A stretch of DNA of 18,124 nt, from the NCBI GenBank assembly GCA_964622235.1, contig CAZUNB010000022.1:1-18124 (forward strand), in the 5' to 3' direction. The notes beneath the pieces were generated by a model that did no database searches, had not been told where the DNA came from, and saw nothing but the letters and a program-made list of their open reading frames with translations. Shown piece after piece: positions 7,056-13,433 of this stretch; positions within the stretch are counted from its first letter, which is position 1; every line of letters begins with the position of its first letter. The position numbers were made by a program, and so were the translations under genes. The DNA comes from CAZUNB01 sp964622235. Its GTDB lineage: Bacteria; Patescibacteriota; Saccharimonadia; Saccharimonadales; JAGPDM01.

Positions 7056-8717
7056 ATGCTAGAAGATAATAAAAAAGAGATTCCAGAAGGTCATAAAATA
7101 TCTGATCAAAAGAAAATTCATGTTGGTCGGCCAGGTTTAGCGCATTGGCTTAGACGCATTTGCATCAAACTTTGGAAAAGTCCTTTTGGTAAATTATTTT
7201 TATTGTTCTTACTTTTAACGGCAGTTATTGGAACTATCTATGCTGTACCAAAATGGCGCTTTCAGGCTTTTAATACAATAGGGATGAAGACAAAAGCCGA
7301 AGTTGTTATACGTGACGATAGAACTAAACAGCCAATCAAAGGAGCCATAGTATCACTAGGAAGTAAGAAGGAAGAAAGCGACCGTCGAGGTCGAGTTAAG
7401 TTTGATGCGATGCAGTTCGGTGATACTGAGCTGAAAATCGAAATTGAAGGCTACCAGAACCAAAACAAGAAAGTTGTGCTTGGCTATAACGATAATAATT
7501 TTGGAGAAATTTATCTTAGACCAACTGGCAATCAACTCGAGTTGACAGTATTAGATTGGCTTAGTCAAAAGCCAATTGCAAGTGCTGATGTCGGCTACAA
7601 TCAACAGGGAATCGCAACCGACGGAGCTGGTCGAGCTATTGTTACAGTCGAACGTAGTTCTAAACAGCCACTAGTGGATGTGGCAGTTAAAAAGAACGGT
7701 TATGTTACTAACAAATTTAGTATTAATCAAAGTAGTGAAAAAGCTCAGATCGTCACTCTGGTTCCTGATAGCTGGCACTTTTTTATCAGTCAACGTGAAG
7801 GCAAGTATAATACTTATCGTTCTAGATTCGATGGTAATGAGCAGTCAATTGTCTTAGCAGCGACAGGTAAAGAAGGTAATGACACTATGTCGAGCACCGC
7901 ACCTAATGGAAAAAACACGGTTGTGATCTCGATGCGCAATGGAGAGCGTGATAAAAGTGGCAATCTTTTAACGAGTATTTTTCTGGTAGCGAGCGATGGC
8001 ACCAATAAAAAGATTGATCAAGCTAGCTATATTAGTCCGATTGGATGGTCTGGTGATACCTTTGTCTATTCCTCACGAGTCGACAAAAAACAAAGCAATG
8101 GAGACAGCTATATCTCGACCGTCAATACGAAAACAGCATCGAAGGATGAGCTTTCTAGCAGCCCACAATATGGTTCAATACAATTAGTAAAAGATCGAAT
8201 TTTTTTTACACTATTTGAGACTAGCGGTGCTAGCTTTACGGGACTGCGTAGCATATCTATTGCTGGGGTAGATCCCAAAAACCACCTAGCTGCGACTATC
8301 TATAATCTTAATCTTACTTCAGCTAATCAACTAGTCTTCAGTTCTCAGAAGAAAGATGAACAGATGCTCGATTGGTGGCAACTTAATACAGATAGTAACA
8401 ACCAAACACAGCTTGACGGTGAGCCGGCAGGTTTGCAAGATTTAGTAATTCGCTATTCTAGAGATTTATCGAAAGCAGCGTGGGTTGAAGAACGCGATGG
8501 TAAGAACGTAATAGTTGTACGTAGTCTTTCTGGTGCTTCTGAGAGTAAGATAATCGCCACGGCAGATTCAATTAGTAGTGATATAAATTGGATTGGAAAC
8601 GACGTGGTTGTATATTACGACAATAGCCCAGGACAGTCCTCCGATTTTGTAGTATCAACGGAGGGCGGCGAGCCCCACAAAATCTCTGATGTAACTAGGC
8701 CACAAATATTCAATTAG
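7056..8717 (+). CDS. Membrane-anchored protein with two beta-sandwich repeats and a propeller-like C-terminal domain
   Basis: The 553-residue protein has a basic cytoplasmic N-terminus (1-45), one transmembrane helix (about 46-64) and a large extracytoplasmic part. Residues about 78-150 and 155-228 look like two carboxypeptidase-regulatory-like/PEGA-type beta domains. Each has a 'P-I-x-x-A-x-V' strand, a later Gly-Arg turn, and a lysine- or aromatic-rich end (QPIKGAIV and KPIASADV are the matching landmarks). From about 235 to the end there are repeated strand clusters with Asp-Gly and Gly-Trp turns such as SPIGWSGDTFVYSS and NWIGNDVVVYY, resembling a TolB/WD40-like beta-propeller. No catalytic residues are apparent. 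A role in surface binding or cell-envelope interaction is plausible but inferred. The gene is monocistronic, following folK by 35 bases with its own promoter and facing the minus-strand genes tail to tail. Confidence 0.8.
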   Translation: MLEDNKKEIPEGHKISDQKKIHVGRPGLAHWLRRICIKLWKSPFGKLFLLFLLLTAVIGTIYAVPKWRFQAFNTIGMKTKAEVVIRDDRTKQPIKGAIVSLGSKKEESDRRGRVKFDAMQFGDTELKIEIEGYQNQNKKVVLGYNDNNFGEIYLRPTGNQLELTVLDWLSQKPIASADVGYNQQGIATDGAGRAIVTVERSSKQPLVDVAVKKNGYVTNKFSINQSSEKAQIVTLVPDSWHFFISQREGKYNTYRSRFDGNEQSIVLAATGKEGNDTMSSTAPNGKNTVVISMRNGERDKSGNLLTSIFLVASDGTNKKIDQASYISPIGWSGDTFVYSSRVDKKQSNGDSYISTVNTKTASKDELSSSPQYGSIQLVKDRIFFTLFETSGASFTGLRSISIAGVDPKNHLAATIYNLNLTSANQLVFSSQKKDEQMLDWWQLNTDSNNQTQLDGEPAGLQDLVIRYSRDLSKAAWVEERDGKNVIVVRSLSGASESKIIATADSISSDINWIGNDVVVYYDNSPGQSSDFVVSTEGGEPHKISDVTRPQIFN

Positions 8718-8880
8718 TTTCTCGACTTATTGTAAATTATCAGTTTTTTTTGATGTTATCTCAATGGTCGCGGCACCAAGAATGTAGCAACTGTTTGTAG
8801 CCTTACCGGCACTTTTTAAAGTATGATATCTACTAAGGTAGATGTAATTAGCTTAATATCTTTATAATGCTTCGAAGAGG
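8718..8880. other. Convergent intergenic gap without a recognisable gene
   Basis: This stretch separates the 7056 gene (+) from the decayed minus-strand gene. It contains a run of eight Ts at 8744-8751 without a convincing GC stem in front, and a small perfect inverted repeat ATCTAC-TAAG-GTAGAT (8828-8843) without a T-tract. A TATAAT sequence occurs near 8864, but no plus-strand gene follows. I see no tRNA and no strong intrinsic terminator. Confidence 0.5.
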
Positions 8881-9546
8881 TTACAACTCACTAAAATCTT
8901 TTTGAAGATCTCGTTCGGAGAACTGGTAAGACCGAGATTTTAGTAAATCGAACTTCGCACTGTTTCCATATATGAATCCTTGGTCAAGTGAAACAGAATT
9001 TGTCATTTTTCCATCTTCACTGTAGCTTCTATATAATAGCTTCGTCATCGACGATAACAAAATTTTCTTGCTCCAATTTTTCTTTAACGGCAACATAGTT
9101 ATAGACATTGTCTGGGATAATCCAGATATTGATGCCGATTTTCATTTTTCATTGCAGCATCTCAATAAATGGTGCTGATTCATAATCACTTTTACTTACG
9201 AAGAAAATTTGGATAATATATGGACCTTTATCGATTACTCGCTCCTGGGTGCTTAGCGATTTCTCATCAATCGAAAAGCCATGACCAGATCTATTGTCGT
9301 GATTAGTAGCCAGAACAAAAACTTCTTTTATGGCACTTTTAATTGCGTATTCACACACGAGAAAGTACTACTTTTTAATGAGAGAAAGGTATCCCTTACA
9401 CTGATAGCTCGCTTCATGTTTGTTAGATCATTATAAAGTAATTCATATTGAATAGTCTGTAGGTTGCTTTTGTTATTCTTTACCAGTAATTCAGGCTCAG
9501 CTATTTTCTTATTTATGCCTGCTTAATTACTCTCAAGCTGACTCAT
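8881..9546 (-). pseudogene. Decayed gene of about 220 codons, coupled to the upstream oxidase
   Basis: Reading the minus strand from an ATG at 9546-9544, which overlaps the oxidase stop by four bases (ATGA), coding-like sequence runs to the stop at 8883-8881. It is broken four times. A TAA replaces codon 8 (9525-9523). A frameshift lies near 9365-9375, where the frame moves to the one containing EYAIKSAIKEVFVLATNHD. A TGA follows at 9151-9149, after which the same frame continues as MKIGINIWIIPDNVY. A second frameshift near 9030-9040 restores the original frame, ending in SYQFSERDLQKDFSEL. The span is exactly 222 codons and the two shifts cancel. I do not recognise the protein. The C-terminal part (ENFVIVDDEAII, then a polar stretch and an Asp-Phe-Ser-Glu-Leu end) faintly recalls PLD-like or TrmB-type sensor domains, without an HKD motif; this is weak. 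Base composition resembles its neighbours. Confidence 0.7.
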
Positions 9547-10856
9547 TGCTTATCACTTCCTTTCATTTGTATCCCGCGTACAAGGTCTTCTAGCATTGCT
9601 ATAGGCGTTGCCTCTAGGCCTCCTGAAAGATTTCTTTGATGAGCGGCTGGAGTCTCGCCTGTTTGTGTACGAATAATATTTAACACCTCGTAGGCACTAC
9701 CCCACGATAAAGTATAGCCTGCACCGCCGTGCCCATAATTATGTACGAGCAATTTATCGTTACCAGATTCGCCAGCTTCAATCCGTAGCGGATCGCGGCC
9801 AAATCGATAGCCGACTAAAGATGTTGATTTATACTTAGGGTTAGCTATGTCGATAGCTGGGTCAGTAATATTAAGAATCAGCTCTCGGTTAAGCTCCCAT
9901 ACTGGTTTTGGTATCTCTACGTCCCAGCCTGGAAGCTTAATGGTTTCAACAGCGATTTGCTCATCTTCATCACGCCAGGGCTGGCCAATCTCAGGGTAGC
10001 CTTCTTGCCTACTAGCACCAACTAGCCAGCCGTCGCTACGTGGGTAGAAAAGCACATCAGCATGTGACTTGCCGTGCTGTTTATCGTTGCGCGAATAAAT
10101 ATTAATATCTGGTGAGTAATTGTAGGAGAAATATTGGTCACGGTGGTCGTGTGGCACTTCGTGAGCACCGATATCCACCATATGGCCACGAATAACCTTC
10201 GTATTCTTTTTGTCTTCTGGGAATAGTTCTGTTGCCCAGCGTCCACTGCAATTTATTAAAATATCTGCGTTCAAATCCAGAAAAGCTTCGGTGTTTTTAA
10301 TTTTTCCTTCAATGAAGGTCCCGCCGGTAGCTCTGTAAAGATCATAAAGTTTCGGGCCGTAGGTGGGAGTCTCAACAAAAAAAGCGTTGAAATACCAGCC
10401 CCAGATTCCACTTGCACCCTGTCTTTTTGGTATACTTCTATCGTTTTGCCAGCCAGATCCATCGTCGGGCAGCATAGTTATGTCTTTTAATATTTGCGAA
10501 TAGTCTGGTATTTCGGGTTTATATTCGAACAGCTCATAATGCCGCTGTACCCGCACGCCGTAGTTAGCAGAAAACGCTAATCGGTGAAAGAATCTTTGTG
10601 ATATGGCTGTCATCTTTTCTGAGCTAGGGTGGTTGACAGAATGAGGGATTATAGACGCAGCTGCAAAGATTGAGGCTAGTTCAGGTAATCTCTTTCTATC
10701 TTTGCTATTATACATTCCCTCAATCATGTGCTCTGTATAAATCTTGGTTTTGTAGCCATGCATGTTCAGTAGAATTCCAGTCGTTACACCAATTATCCCT
10801 CCACCTAGTATGGCAATGGTAGTAGGTCTTTGAATTTGGAGATTAGTTTTATTCAT
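9543..10856 (-). CDS. FAD-dependent D-amino-acid oxidase-like protein (DAO family)
   Basis: Family members oxidise D-amino acids or related amines using FAD, commonly producing imino acid and H2O2. Visible here are the N-terminal dinucleotide-binding motif LGGGIIG (17-23) and, near the C-terminus, VHNYGHGGAGYTLSWGSA (371-388), which fits the DAO signature pattern H-[NHA]-Y-G-x-[GSA](2)-x-G-x5-G-x-A. An Arg-containing segment, YRFGRDPLRIEAG, sits where DAO enzymes carry their substrate-carboxylate arginine. At 437 residues it is about 90 longer than mammalian DAO; the extra length lies between the FAD motif and the middle of the protein and at the C-terminus. No signal peptide or membrane segment is seen. 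The exact substrate is unknown; a different DAO-superfamily deaminating oxidase remains possible. The gene is transcribed divergently from the 10962 gene, and its stop overlaps the start of the decayed gene downstream. Confidence 0.85.
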   Translation of the reverse strand: MNKTNLQIQRPTTIAILGGGIIGVTTGILLNMHGYKTKIYTEHMIEGMYNSKDRKRLPELASIFAAASIIPHSVNHPSSEKMTAISQRFFHRLAFSANYGVRVQRHYELFEYKPEIPDYSQILKDITMLPDDGSGWQNDRSIPKRQGASGIWGWYFNAFFVETPTYGPKLYDLYRATGGTFIEGKIKNTEAFLDLNADILINCSGRWATELFPEDKKNTKVIRGHMVDIGAHEVPHDHRDQYFSYNYSPDINIYSRNDKQHGKSHADVLFYPRSDGWLVGASRQEGYPEIGQPWRDEDEQIAVETIKLPGWDVEIPKPVWELNRELILNITDPAIDIANPKYKSTSLVGYRFGRDPLRIEAGESGNDKLLVHNYGHGGAGYTLSWGSAYEVLNIIRTQTGETPAAHQRNLSGGLEATPIAMLEDLVRGIQMKGSDKQ

Positions 10857-10868
10857 TTCTTATCTGTA

Positions 10869-10877
10869 ATTATATCA
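10869..10877 (-). promoter_or_regulatory. Extended -10 promoter of the oxidase gene (minus strand)
   Basis: On the minus strand, TGATATAAT (TG, one base, TATAAT at 10874-10869) lies 12 bases before the ATG at 10856. The predicted 5' untranslated region is only about 5-6 bases and no Shine-Dalgarno sequence is visible. Confidence 0.6.
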
Positions 10878-10927
10878 TAAGATGTTGCCACGAAGACTCC
10901 AGCTAGTGCTGTTGTTGTGGGTGTGGT

Positions 10928-10955
10928 TATAATGAAGTTAATATAATTAGAAGGG
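10928..10955 (+). promoter_or_regulatory. -10 boxes and ribosome binding site of the 10962 gene
   Basis: Two TATAAT hexamers (10928-10933 and 10942-10947) precede the gene; neither has a good -35 box at normal spacing. AGAAGGG (10949-10955), six bases before the ATG, is a good Shine-Dalgarno sequence. It would be transcribed if the first -10 box is used (start near 10940). The 105-base intergenic region thus holds back-to-back promoters. Confidence 0.5.
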
Positions 10956-10961
10956 TCTTTT

Positions 10962-12191
10962 ATGGTAGAGATGGATAATGGTTCGAGCGGTTTAAACGAA
11001 AGTCTCGAGGATATTGAGCGCCAAGAGGCAGAGTTAGCAGCTAAAAAAGCGAAATTGAGAGAGGAACAGACAATTGATGCTGGAATCAAAAAGAGGTCTG
11101 ATGAGGTAAAGTATGAGACTCAGAAACCTGCAGAAATAGAGTCCTCTTTAGGCACTACCGCGAAGGACGAGATAAGCAAACAGAGTGCCGGTATACTTGT
11201 CCTCCAGTGGTTAACATATGCATTTTGGGGTTGGGCAATTTTAGCTTTGGCGGCACTACTAGTTAATGTTCTATGGTATTTTATAGTCGATCCAACCGAA
11301 GGCGCGATAGAATTTAGTCCTTATGGCGTTGCTGCAGTCGCAGTCTTGCTGCCGATTTCATTTGTTTGTGATTTATTCTATAAATTACATGACGGACAAG
11401 ATAAAACTGGTGCTAGTAGTGTTATTATGATCTTCCACGCTGTAATTTTTGCACTGTTTGCTATTGGCTCACTAATTACTAGTGTCTTTTCCGCTGTTCA
11501 ACTGATTACTAGAGCTGATAGCATTGATGAAACGATGGTAGTTGTTATTGGTGGTTTCATTATGGCTCTGGTTTATTTATTGACTTTCTTGCGTACTCTA
11601 AAGCCAAAAAAGTTGAGTTTCGTGGCTACAACTTATAGAGTCATAATCGGTTTATTCGCGCTAGTCTTGCTGCTTTTGGCGGGGTTTGGTCCACTTCGCT
11701 ACTCTGTGTCAAGTAAAAATGATCGTTTAATTGATGACAGCCTCCAAATAATAAAAAATGAGATTCAAGATTATGCCGACAAAGAACAAGTGTTACCAAA
11801 CAAACTGAATGAGCTTCAATTCGATTCTTACGATGATTCTGCAAAGACTTTAATCGATCGAGGGTTGATTGATTATAGACCCAATTCTAACGGTTCAATT
11901 CGAAAGCAAAAAACGAAACCACTCTCAGACTCGGAAGTTGAGAACTTTAAATCTGGGACAGAAAGTAGCGATGATTTAGAAGTTTTTTACTACCAACTTT
12001 GCGTCAATTACAGATATAAAGGAGTGGATGATAATCATTATAGTGGTCCTAACAGCGGTACTAGAAATCAACAGACAGATACCAACAAGTATTCCGCTGA
12101 TTTAAACATATCCAAGCACTCAGCTGGTGACTATTGTTATAAAGTTAGAACTGGTTATGATGATTTTCAGCGATATAATGTTTATGATTAG
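10962..12191 (+). CDS. Multi-pass membrane protein with N-terminal coiled coil and pseudopilin-like C-terminal domain
   Basis: The protein has 409 residues. An N-terminal charged helix with Glu/Lys/Ala repeats (about 11-45) looks like a coiled coil. Five hydrophobic segments follow (about 78-109, 119-139, 152-179, 191-211, 223-246). The C-terminal 160 residues are soluble and polar. They begin with a helix (RLIDDSLQIIKNEIQDYAD) followed by LPNKLNEL, then a Tyr/Ser/Asn-rich region containing FYYQLCVNYRY and GDYCYKV, with two Cys that could form a disulfide. The pattern 'helix, LPxxLxxL, Y-x-L-C' resembles pseudopilin-type exported domains, but no type IV prepilin cleavage motif is present. I do not recognise the family and the function is unknown. 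The start is set by a good Shine-Dalgarno sequence six bases upstream. Confidence 0.8.
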   Translation: MVEMDNGSSGLNESLEDIERQEAELAAKKAKLREEQTIDAGIKKRSDEVKYETQKPAEIESSLGTTAKDEISKQSAGILVLQWLTYAFWGWAILALAALLVNVLWYFIVDPTEGAIEFSPYGVAAVAVLLPISFVCDLFYKLHDGQDKTGASSVIMIFHAVIFALFAIGSLITSVFSAVQLITRADSIDETMVVVIGGFIMALVYLLTFLRTLKPKKLSFVATTYRVIIGLFALVLLLLAGFGPLRYSVSSKNDRLIDDSLQIIKNEIQDYADKEQVLPNKLNELQFDSYDDSAKTLIDRGLIDYRPNSNGSIRKQKTKPLSDSEVENFKSGTESSDDLEVFYYQLCVNYRYKGVDDNHYSGPNSGTRNQQTDTNKYSADLNISKHSAGDYCYKVRTGYDDFQRYNVYD

Positions 12192-12214
12192 CCAGCTCTG
12201 TAGGCCTTATTATT

Positions 12215-12243
12215 TTGACAAATAGATTATTCTATGATAGATT
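12215..12243 (+). promoter_or_regulatory. Promoter of the aromatic-biosynthesis operon
   Basis: A perfect -35 TTGACA (12215-12220), a 17-base spacer ending in the extended TG element (12235-12236), and TAGATT as -10 (12238-12243). The expected transcript start, about seven bases downstream, is at 12250-12251, which is the A of the leader-peptide ATG. This is the strongest-looking promoter in the window. Confidence 0.85.
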
Positions 12244-12250
12244 TAGTTTT

Positions 12251-12307
12251 ATGATTAACGAAAGCGCAAGCTTGTTTAGTTTCTATTGGTACGCACTAGC
12301 GGGCTGA
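12251..12307 (+). CDS. Aromatic-rich leader peptide of the aro operon
   Basis: A short open frame encodes 18 residues: MINESASLFSFYWYALAG, ending in TGA at 12305-12307. Residues 9-14 read Phe-Ser-Phe-Tyr-Trp-Tyr, so five of six are aromatic and all three aromatic amino acids are sensed. Chance occurrence of such a cluster exactly between an operon promoter and an intrinsic terminator, upstream of the first enzyme of aromatic synthesis, is very unlikely. The ATG lies seven bases after the -10 box, so the peptide is probably translated from a leaderless 5' end. Its last codons, from CTA to the stop, lie within the 5' arm of a potential antiterminator, so ribosome position decides which RNA structure forms. 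The aromatic codons are TTT, TTC, TAT, TGG and TAC at 12275-12292. By analogy with trp and phe leaders the peptide itself need have no other function. Confidence 0.88.
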   Translation: MINESASLFSFYWYALAG

Positions 12308-12342
12308 TTGACGTTTTATTAAAAATTGCCAAAACAGCCGCT
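12298..12342 (+). promoter_or_regulatory. Antiterminator helix of the aro attenuator
   Basis: AGCGGGCTG (12298-12306) can pair with CAGCCGCT (12335-12342): eight base pairs, six of them G-C, with one bulged G. The 3' arm covers five of the six bases of the terminator's 5' arm (12338-12343), so the two helices exclude each other. The 5' arm spans the last leader codons and the stop, and would be covered by a terminating ribosome. A ribosome stalled upstream at the Phe or first Tyr codons would leave it free. The pairing is drawn by eye; no folding energy was computed. Confidence 0.75.
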
Positions 12343-12369
12343 CATAATACAGAGAGCGGTTTTTTATTT
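12338..12369 (+). terminator. Intrinsic terminator inside the aro operon leader (attenuator)
   Basis: CCGCTC (12338-12343) and GAGCGG (12354-12359) form a perfect 6-bp stem with a 10-base loop, followed immediately by six Ts, then ATTT. It lies between the operon promoter and aroG and is the only convincing intrinsic terminator I find in the window. It therefore looks regulatory: it would end transcription after about 115 bases unless the antiterminator forms. Confidence 0.9.
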
Positions 12370-12375
12370 AGCAGC

Positions 12376-12382
12376 AAAAGGA
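12376..12382 (+). promoter_or_regulatory. aroG: Ribosome binding site that sets the aroG start
   Basis: AAAAGGA lies five bases before the ATG at 12388 and just beyond the terminator U-tract. It supports ATG 12388 over the upstream in-frame TTG at 12286, which would run through the leader peptide and terminator. Confidence 0.75.
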
Positions 12383-12387
12383 CTACA

Positions 12388-13431
12388 ATGGTACTAACAA
12401 TGAAGACAAATAGTAAAAAAATGATTATCCCAAGCGAACTTCGGGCACGACACCCAATTACTTCGGCTGCAGCGACTCAGTTGGCGAAGCATCGCGAAGA
12501 GATTATCGACATATTAGAAGGTCGTGATAAGCGGCTACTAGCTTTTGTTGGTCCGTGTAGTCTGGATGACTCGGGTGCGATTTTTGAATTTGCGACCAAG
12601 ATTGAAGGCTTGATTGATGAAGTTTCCTCACGTGTTAAAGTTGTTATCCGGGCGAATCCTTTGAAGCCACGAACAACGACAGGCTGGAGAGGACTCGAGA
12701 GTGAATCAGTTCCACAGGCTCGTTCGGCACTTGCGCAACTGGTAAACGCTGGTTTTCCAATTGCAATAGAGCTTTTAGCGCCAAGCCAAGGTCAATACTA
12801 TGGCGATATCTTAGCAGCTCAGTGGATCGGTGCTCGTAATGTGACTGATCAGAATGTTCGGTTACAAGCCAGCAGTATGTCGGAAATCCCAACTTTATCG
12901 AAAAATGGTATTTTTGGTGATATGTTGACGGCAGCTCAAGCCATGTTGGCAGTTAAGTCGCAACACGATAATGTTCCGTTGCTGGATGAAGATGGCCAGT
13001 TTTCCATGATTGATACACCGGGAGGCACCGCTGGTGGAATTATTTTGCGTGGTGTACAAGACGCTCGTGGCGGACTACGCAGTAATATCGACACAGAGTC
13101 GGTCGAGCAAGCGGTCGTAGCACTTAATGAGGTTGGAATTGATAACCTCGGCGTGATAATTGATGCTAGCCATGGTAATGGCGCTGGTTACAGTAATGGA
13201 TCAAAATCAGCTGATGGGCAGTATCGTGCAGCCGAAGCGGCCATTAAGCTCATCCAAGATTCTGATATGAAACAACATATTCGCGGATTGATGCTTGAAA
13301 GTTATCTTGAAAAAGGCACAATCAAAGACGCAAAAGATTCGACCTATGGTTTTAGTAGAACCGATCCAACAGTTGATGTAGCTGAGACCGCAACTTTACT
13401 TAGAGAGCTGGCTAACGCGGCGGCGGTATAG
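12388..13431 (+). CDS. aroG: 3-deoxy-D-arabino-heptulosonate-7-phosphate (DAHP) synthase, class I alpha (AroG/F/H type)
   Basis: It condenses phosphoenolpyruvate with erythrose-4-phosphate, the committed and usually most regulated step of the shikimate pathway. From ATG 12388 the protein has 347 residues, against about 350 for E. coli AroG. Diagnostic segments are FVGPCS with Cys57, NPLKPRTTTGWRGL for phosphate/PEP binding, GARNVTDQ, KNGIFG, IDASHGN with His262, MLESYLEKG with Glu304, and SRTDPTVD with Asp326. Cys57, His262, Glu304 and Asp326 match the four metal ligands of E. coli AroG. It is the first gene of the operon and lies directly behind the attenuator. A frame extension to TTG 12286 exists but is rejected. 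aroB starts two bases after the stop. Allosteric feedback cannot be predicted here. The paralogue letter (G, F or H) is a family label only. Confidence 0.95.
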   Translation: MVLTMKTNSKKMIIPSELRARHPITSAAATQLAKHREEIIDILEGRDKRLLAFVGPCSLDDSGAIFEFATKIEGLIDEVSSRVKVVIRANPLKPRTTTGWRGLESESVPQARSALAQLVNAGFPIAIELLAPSQGQYYGDILAAQWIGARNVTDQNVRLQASSMSEIPTLSKNGIFGDMLTAAQAMLAVKSQHDNVPLLDEDGQFSMIDTPGGTAGGIILRGVQDARGGLRSNIDTESVEQAVVALNEVGIDNLGVIIDASHGNGAGYSNGSKSADGQYRAAEAAIKLIQDSDMKQHIRGLMLESYLEKGTIKDAKDSTYGFSRTDPTVDVAETATLLRELANAAAV

Positions 13432-13433
13432 TT

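Noticed and set aside
8744..8751. Run of eight Ts after the 7056 gene as a terminator
   Set aside because: No stable GC-containing stem directly upstream.
8828..8843. Perfect inverted repeat ATCTAC-TAAG-GTAGAT as a terminator
   Set aside because: AT-rich six-pair stem with no T-tract on either side; possible chance palindrome.
8718..8880. tRNA or small RNA gene in the convergent gap
   Set aside because: No cloverleaf-like arrangement or T-loop consensus found; nothing beyond a lone TATAAT near 8864.
9149..9151. In-frame TGA in the decayed gene as a sign of UGA recoding
   Set aside because: The same gene also carries a TAA and frameshifts, prfB is present, and aspS, aroB and others end in TGA.
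8881..9358. Two short minus-strand ORFs taken as separate genes
   Set aside because: Their sequences read as consecutive pieces of one protein broken by a stop and a frameshift, so they are reported as one pseudogene.
12262..12273. Small AAGC-GCAA-GCTT hairpin within the leader ORF
   Set aside because: Only four base pairs. It could act as a pause hairpin, but there is no support beyond the sequence itself.
12286..12387. N-terminal extension of aroG from a TTG start
   Set aside because: It would translate the leader-peptide region and the terminator hairpin, has no ribosome binding site, and makes the protein longer than the family. ATG 12388 has a good Shine-Dalgarno sequence.
12251..12387. 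T-box or known riboswitch in the aro leader
   Set aside because: No T-box consensus (AGGGTGGNACCGCG) or specifier-loop arrangement is visible, and the leader is too short. The leader ORF explains the terminator better.
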